Positions 60,302-64,000 of a DNA stretch of 64,000 nucleotides are shown in pieces (position 1 is the stretch's first letter; every line of letters begins with the position of its first letter). Position numbers and translations under genes: made by a program. The notes under the pieces are model-generated. The model was not told the DNA's origin and made no database searches. It saw only the letters and a list, made by a program, of their open reading frames with translations. The stretch comes from Asaia astilbis JCM 15831 (lineage in GTDB: Bacteria; Pseudomonadota; Alphaproteobacteria; Acetobacterales; Acetobacteraceae), in contig NZ_BAJT01000020.1 in assembly GCF_000613845.1 (NCBI RefSeq), forward strand, positions 1 to 64,000, given 5' to 3'.

Positions 60302-61129
60302 TTAAACGACAACTTTGGGAACGTCGCGAACGAGATCCTTACACGCAAACAGGCTCTCAATGACGTCCCTAAAGCCCCTGATGAAGCGAAGCGCTCTGAC
60401 ACCTCCCCGAGCAGCGGCTTCTCTCTCATCGAGCCGAGCCAGATCACTCAAGGTCAGGATGGTCGCCCCAACGACAATATGTTCGTCCAGAAGGGTCACG
60501 TTATAATCCAGCCCACTGACGCGTATCGGGCGCCGCGTCAGTGGGATATTTCGCCAATGAGCACCGACAAAACGGGCATGATCCATGTCAGCTCCAAATG
60601 AAGCCATGGAAGCGAGATCACAACGATCAAATATGGCGCCTGTGCAGAGAGCACCATGAAGCATGGCCCCGTTGAGTTCTGCCGCTGTCAAATCGGTGTT
60701 CATCATGACAGCACCAGACAGGTTAGCCCCACGCAAATCAGCGCCACAAAGTCGCGCTTCAGCCATCTGGGCTCCACAGAAACGCGCACCGATCAGCGAT
60801 GCCTCCGTGAAGTCGACTCTGGATAGGTCGGCGCCACAAAAATTGACCCCGTTTAAATTCGCCCGCCTGAGGGTCGCGTCATGGAGAGCTGCGCCAATCA
60901 GATTTACATGACTGAAATCGGCCTCGTCTGCAGATATGCCATTCAAATTGGCTCCGATGAGAGACATGCGTTTTTCGAGAGCCACATGGACCGCCTCAGC
61001 CTTTTGTCTCGCCGGAGACAAGGTCCGATCTACATCATCGAGTTCGACACGCGCTATGACGTGACCCTTGATGACGTCAAAAATTTCGTAAGTCCAGCCA
61101 TTGGACGGCATAGTTGGATTTCCTGTCAC
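60302..61129 (-). CDS. Pentapeptide-repeat protein
   Basis: 275 aa. After about 55 N-terminal residues a right-handed quadrilateral beta-helix is built from A(D/N)LXX repeats (LIGANLNGISADEADFSHVN, LRRANLNGVNFCGADLSRVD, ARLCGADLRGANLSGAVMMN). A separate C-terminal part, VSGLDYNVTLLDEHIVVGA and RALRFIRGFRDVIESLF, resembles the tail seen on some accessory pentapeptide proteins. The ATG overlaps the fabF-like stop (ATGA), and the Hint gene starts 28 bases after its own stop. Function unknown; it may be a scaffold. Confidence 0.88.
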   Translation of the reverse strand: MTGNPTMPSNGWTYEIFDVIKGHVIARVELDDVDRTLSPARQKAEAVHVALEKRMSLIGANLNGISADEADFSHVNLIGAALHDATLRRANLNGVNFCGADLSRVDFTEASLIGARFCGAQMAEARLCGADLRGANLSGAVMMNTDLTAAELNGAMLHGALCTGAIFDRCDLASMASFGADMDHARFVGAHWRNIPLTRRPIRVSGLDYNVTLLDEHIVVGATILTLSDLARLDEREAAARGGVRALRFIRGFRDVIESLFACKDLVRDVPKVVV

Positions 61130-62381
61130 TGCATGATGAGCGATGCATTGACACCGCCAAAATCAAAACTGTTCGAGAGACAACATCCGCCTTCGAAACA
61201 TTCCGGTACTTCGGGCCTACGAAATATTGTCTGTCTACTTGGTTGTCTGAGATTGAAGTTGGGCAAGATGATTCCGCTGCGCATCGCCGCAAGGCTCAGA
61301 ACTACCTCAATGGCTCCTGACGCACCGAGAGCATGACCGGTCAGTCCCTTGATCGACGAGATAACGGCCTTACTCGACGAACCGAAGACGCGTTCGATTG
61401 CCATGATCTCGATATCATCACCCAGCGGCGTACTCGTCGCGTGGGCATTGATCCACGCGACGGTGTCTGAGGCGACCTCAGCGTCACTGAGAGCGCCGCG
61501 CATGGCTCGCTCGGCCCCGGCGCGATCGGGTCAGGAGCGAGAAGATCATGCGCATCCGCACTCTGGGAAAAACCCAGAATTTCTCCCAGAATGGGTGCCT
61601 TCCGAGCCAAGGCGTGATCGCGCGCTTCCAGAACGACAATCGCAGCCCCCTCGGAAAGGACAAAACCCGTGCGGTCAGTGTCGAAGGGTCTGCTGGCTTC
61701 GCTTGCAGCATCATAATGTGTAGTCGCAAGAGCGTTGACGTCAGCGAAAACCTTGAGGCCTGACGGCGTGACGGCTGCCTCTGTCGCGCCTGCCACGACT
61801 ATTGAGCCGTACCCGTCACGAATAGCCTGAAAGGCTTTACCGATGGCAATGGTGCCCGTCGCGCAGGAAGCTGAATTTCCTTCGGCGGCACCCCTGAACC
61901 CGTAACGCCGCGCGATTTCGCCCGCACAACTATTGATTAAAACGCTTGGAAGATAAAAAGGGCGGCCGCGACCCGGTATCGCATTCGAGGCGTTGCCTAT
62001 TGTTTCCAGCCCCCCGATGCCAGACCCAATACTGACTGACACAGCAATCCGCGATTGCGCATCCATCTCAGGCAATCTCGCCTGATGGATCGCCTCCTGA
62101 GCCGCAACGATACCAATCTGGATAAAGCGATCCAGGCGGCGCTGCTCTTTGTGCGAAAACCATTCAGAGGGATCATACCCGCCGAGATCTCTCGTGATTG
62201 AAGGGATGCACCCGACAATATAATCCCGCGAAACCTCTCCCCACAGGAAAGACTTACGCTCAAGACCCGTTTGGCGCTCTCGCAGCGCGATGAGATTTTT
62301 GGGCACACCTACACCGAGAGGCGAGATAACACCCATCCCAGTCACAACGACGCGTTGTCTAAAACGGTGAGAGGGACTCAT
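61126..62381 (-). CDS. FabF-like beta-ketoacyl-ACP synthase, frameshift near 61531
   Basis: Condensing enzyme of the KAS II family. N-terminus RVVVTGMGVISPLGVGVPKN; nucleophile Cys in EGNSASCATGTIAIGKAF; first His in INAHATSTPLGD; Lys and second His in ISSIKGLTGHALGASGA. All catalytic residues are present. One base is missing near 61531 between HDLLAPD and DRAGAERAMRGALSDAEV; corrected 418 aa. Its ATG overlaps the stop of the ACP gene, so the pair is coupled, like NodE/NodF. The chromosomal fatty-acid fabF is expected elsewhere, so this is probably a dedicated enzyme. Confidence 0.92.
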
Positions 62382-62677
62382 CCCGAAACCGCCGCAATCT
62401 CCCTGGCCTTTATCAGCTCAGAAAGATCGATATTGGCAGCGTCCACTCCCGCTCTCAGCACAACAAGGAGATCACCCACCGTCGTGACTGTCGGAAACGT
62501 TTCTTCGTGGATTGCGATACCGGCTTTTTCTTCAATCTCGAATAATAATTCGACAATATCGAAACTATCGGCCGAGAGATCTTCAGAAAATCTTGTCTCT
62601 GGCGTGATACTCTCCACCGCCACATCGAAATGACGCGCCAGCATGACGATCACGACATCATCAACAGGATGGGACAT
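62378..62677 (-). CDS. Acyl carrier protein
   Basis: 99 aa, acidic, helical. The 4'-phosphopantetheine site is the Ser of LSADSFDIVELLFEIEEKAG. The N-terminus (VVIVMLARHFDVAVESITP) fits an ACP helix I, and the C-terminal tail is about 15 residues longer than AcpP (LSELIKAREIAAVSG). First gene of the operon and probably specific to the ketosynthase that follows. Confidence 0.92.
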   Translation of the reverse strand: MSHPVDDVVIVMLARHFDVAVESITPETRFSEDLSADSFDIVELLFEIEEKAGIAIHEETFPTVTTVGDLLVVLRAGVDAANIDLSELIKAREIAAVSG

Positions 62678-62733
62678 AAAAGACGCGCCTATATAGTTAA
62701 TAACATCCCATCTTCGGACAGGAATTTATATTT

Positions 62734-62759
62734 GTTTCTTTTGTTAAATAAAAAGAAAC
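62734..62759. promoter_or_regulatory. Inverted repeat upstream of the ACP operon, possible operator
   Basis: GTTTCTTTT (62734-62742) and AAAAGAAAC (62751-62759) form a perfect 9-base dyad with an 8-base spacer, 56 bases before the ACP start. It could be an operator for a dimeric repressor or a weak hairpin. Confidence 0.4.
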
Positions 62760-63098
62760 GAAGACTTGTTAAATTCCCTATATTGTCGACCAATATTCGA
62801 TACAAAGGAAAAAATTTCGAGTCGTCTGAACCAAAAGTTTGGTTTCAATCCTCCTCAGCCTTTTGACCGCGGTCACACGTCTCTTTTCGAGAGTGACCGG
62901 ACAACCATTAAAGACGAGAGTCGATTGATTGAGACGAGAGCTCTGCAACGGGTCCGCTTTTCAATGGATACTGATGAAATATGAGCAAAAAATACCGTGC
63001 TCACTGAGAGAATCGCTCCCGCGAGACGAGGTGCACTAAGGATTTTTTAATCGGGAAGATTAGAATAGCCATCAAACGATGGCAGACCGAGTTTAAGA

Positions 63099-63122
63099 GG
63101 CGGCGTCTTCAAGCACGCCGCC
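63099..63122 (-). terminator. GC-rich hairpin downstream of cytochrome b561
   Basis: GGCGGCGT (63099-63106) pairs with ACGCCGCC (63115-63122). It lies 44 bases past the cytochrome b561 stop. The T tract after it on the minus strand is poor, so it is only a probable terminator. Confidence 0.5.
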
Positions 63123-63166
63123 CATCTCGTACTACAAATCAAAACAACGTCTTGATTGGCTTCTTG

Positions 63167-63736
63167 TCAGGAGCTTTTTCTGATTCTGAAATGCGGCAAA
63201 ATCTGGGTGAAAACCCCGTCTTTTCTAAAAAGGCCGTGCCACAAGGCGGCCCCGATATGGCCTGCAACAAGGGCTGCCAGAAACCAGCCTGCCCAGTGAT
63301 GCACGGCACGAAAGGGTGCCTCGAGGCTTCCATCTGACGGAAATGGCAGAAGTGGCCAATCAAACAGGCCGAAAAGACTTAATGGCAAGGCAAGACTGGA
63401 CGCTGAAGCCAAAGCCCACCCGCTTAGCGGCGAGATCAGCTGTCCGACATAAAGCAGAGAATGAGCCGATTTCGCGAGCTTCTGCACCTTTGGCGGCAAA
63501 GCATTCGGTAATGCAGGAGGGTTGTGGCCGAAACGCCAGATGACACGAAGCAGCACGAGCACCAGCGTCACAATTCCCAACGCTCGATGGGTCTGGAACA
63601 GAGAAAATGCCAGCATGTCATCGAACGTCAGATGATCCATAACCAGACCGAGCGTGATCTGGGTCAGGATCAGGGCGGCGATCAGCCAGTGCAACAGACA
63701 GGCGACTCTCGTGTACCGTGTGTCGTCCGTTTTCAT
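63167..63736 (-). CDS. Cytochrome b561
   Basis: Di-heme inner-membrane electron carrier, 189 aa, four helices. Heme-ligand histidines are seen in CLLHWLIAALI, FQTHRALGI, SAHSLLYVGQ-like and HHWAGWFLAALVAGHIGAALW. Twelve bases downstream of a pseudoazurin gene, which suggests the two proteins exchange electrons between quinone pool and periplasm. Confidence 0.93.
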   Translation of the reverse strand: MKTDDTRYTRVACLLHWLIAALILTQITLGLVMDHLTFDDMLAFSLFQTHRALGIVTLVLVLLRVIWRFGHNPPALPNALPPKVQKLAKSAHSLLYVGQLISPLSGWALASASSLALPLSLFGLFDWPLLPFPSDGSLEAPFRAVHHWAGWFLAALVAGHIGAALWHGLFRKDGVFTQILPHFRIRKSS

Positions 63737-63748
63737 GGTGCCCTGCCC

Positions 63749-64000
63749 TCAGGGATGATCGAGCTGTTTGAACAACTGCTCGAAGCGCTGCTTTGCCGCA
63801 CCGGGCTGCGACACTGCCTTTGCAGCCTCTTCGTTCTCGGGCTTATCGACAACAACGAGCCCAACCATACCGAGGAAATAATGCGGCAGGCATTTATAGC
63901 CGTAGAGACCTGGCTTGGAGAATGTGACGGTCACATCCTGCCCCATCTTCCCGGCAAACGCTGTGGCGCCGTCAGGGATCATCCCTGTGATGGACTGAGC
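63749..64000 (-). CDS. Pseudoazurin (type I copper protein), partial at window edge
   Basis: Only the C-terminal 83 residues are in the window. Copper ligands Cys, His and Met are in LYGYKCLPHYFLGMVGLVVV, with the characteristic GQDVTVTFSKPG strand before it. The first His ligand and signal peptide lie beyond 64000. A periplasmic electron carrier, followed by cytochrome b561. Confidence 0.9.
   Translation of the reverse strand, partial: AQSITGMIPDGATAFAGKMGQDVTVTFSKPGLYGYKCLPHYFLGMVGLVVVDKPENEEAAKAVSQPGAAKQRFEQLFKQLDHP

Larger units (their letters stand above)
62678..63166. other. AT-rich intergenic region upstream of the ACP operon
   Basis: Nearly 490 bases without a supported gene. The part 62678-62850 is clearly AT-rich compared with the rest of the window and should carry the promoter of the ACP operon. 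A 9-base inverted repeat and a GC hairpin inside it are listed separately. Confidence 0.5.

Noticed and set aside
62766-62984. Small plus-strand frame in the AT-rich region near the ACP operon
   Set aside because: No start signal, unusual composition and no resemblance to any family; treated as non-coding.

Overview
The window is chromosomal DNA from a GC-rich alphaproteobacterium, most likely an acetic acid bacterium (Acetobacteraceae). The evidence is the GcrA and MucR/Ros regulators, alphaproteobacterial AddAB, the atpHAGDC order, a bactofilin, OlsB, an exbB/exbD/exbD/tonB cluster with Ala/Pro-rich ExbB, and a Hint_2-type protein. A genus cannot be fixed from sequence alone; Asaia, Gluconobacter or Acetobacter relatives are all plausible.

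Layout. 115-8770 (minus): addA, addB, tsaE, a TRIC-type channel and threonine aldolase, joined by 4-base overlaps. 9075-12570 (plus): ferredoxin-NADP reductase, then alr-dadA for alanine racemisation and D-alanine oxidation. 12784-20155: a Lys/His-tailed exported protein, typA, a PfkB kinase, bactofilin, gcrA, rnd and queF. 20231-25141 (minus): the F1 ATP synthase operon. 25484-27346: a cupin-like exported protein, tRNA-Gly, tRNA-Trp, secE, nusG. 27486-34014 (minus): the pqiABC lipid transport operon, an APC permease and an outer-membrane barrel, with tRNA-Thr between them. 34249-37599: tRNA-Gly, a thioredoxin-TPR co-chaperone, a Trm112-like protein, a lipoprotein, a Cys phosphatase and an XRE regulator. 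37664-43654: lnt, olsB, fur, mucR, tusA, rimI, tsaB, a nitroreductase and nfuA. 43726-50112 (minus): a two-component system and the tonB-exbB-exbD-exbD-TPR operon. 50490-57726: prfB with its programmed frameshift, a class A PBP, an SMP-30 protein and pgm. 57852-62677 (minus): the most unusual part, an accessory five-gene operon coding for a dedicated acyl carrier protein, a FabF-like ketosynthase, a pentapeptide-repeat protein, a beta-helix protein with a Hedgehog/intein (Hint) domain, and a second protein with a Hint-like start that lacks the catalytic Cys. 63167-64000: cytochrome b561 and the end of a pseudoazurin.

Data quality. About nineteen genes, including indispensable ones (atpA, nusG, prfB, alr), are broken by frameshifts. 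In each case restoring one base (two in the thioredoxin gene) gives a full-length reading frame of normal size, and many breaks fall where a run of two or three G or C could have been under-called. I read these as sequencing errors and annotate the genes as whole. The exception is the in-frame stop early in prfB, which is the genuine programmed +1 site.
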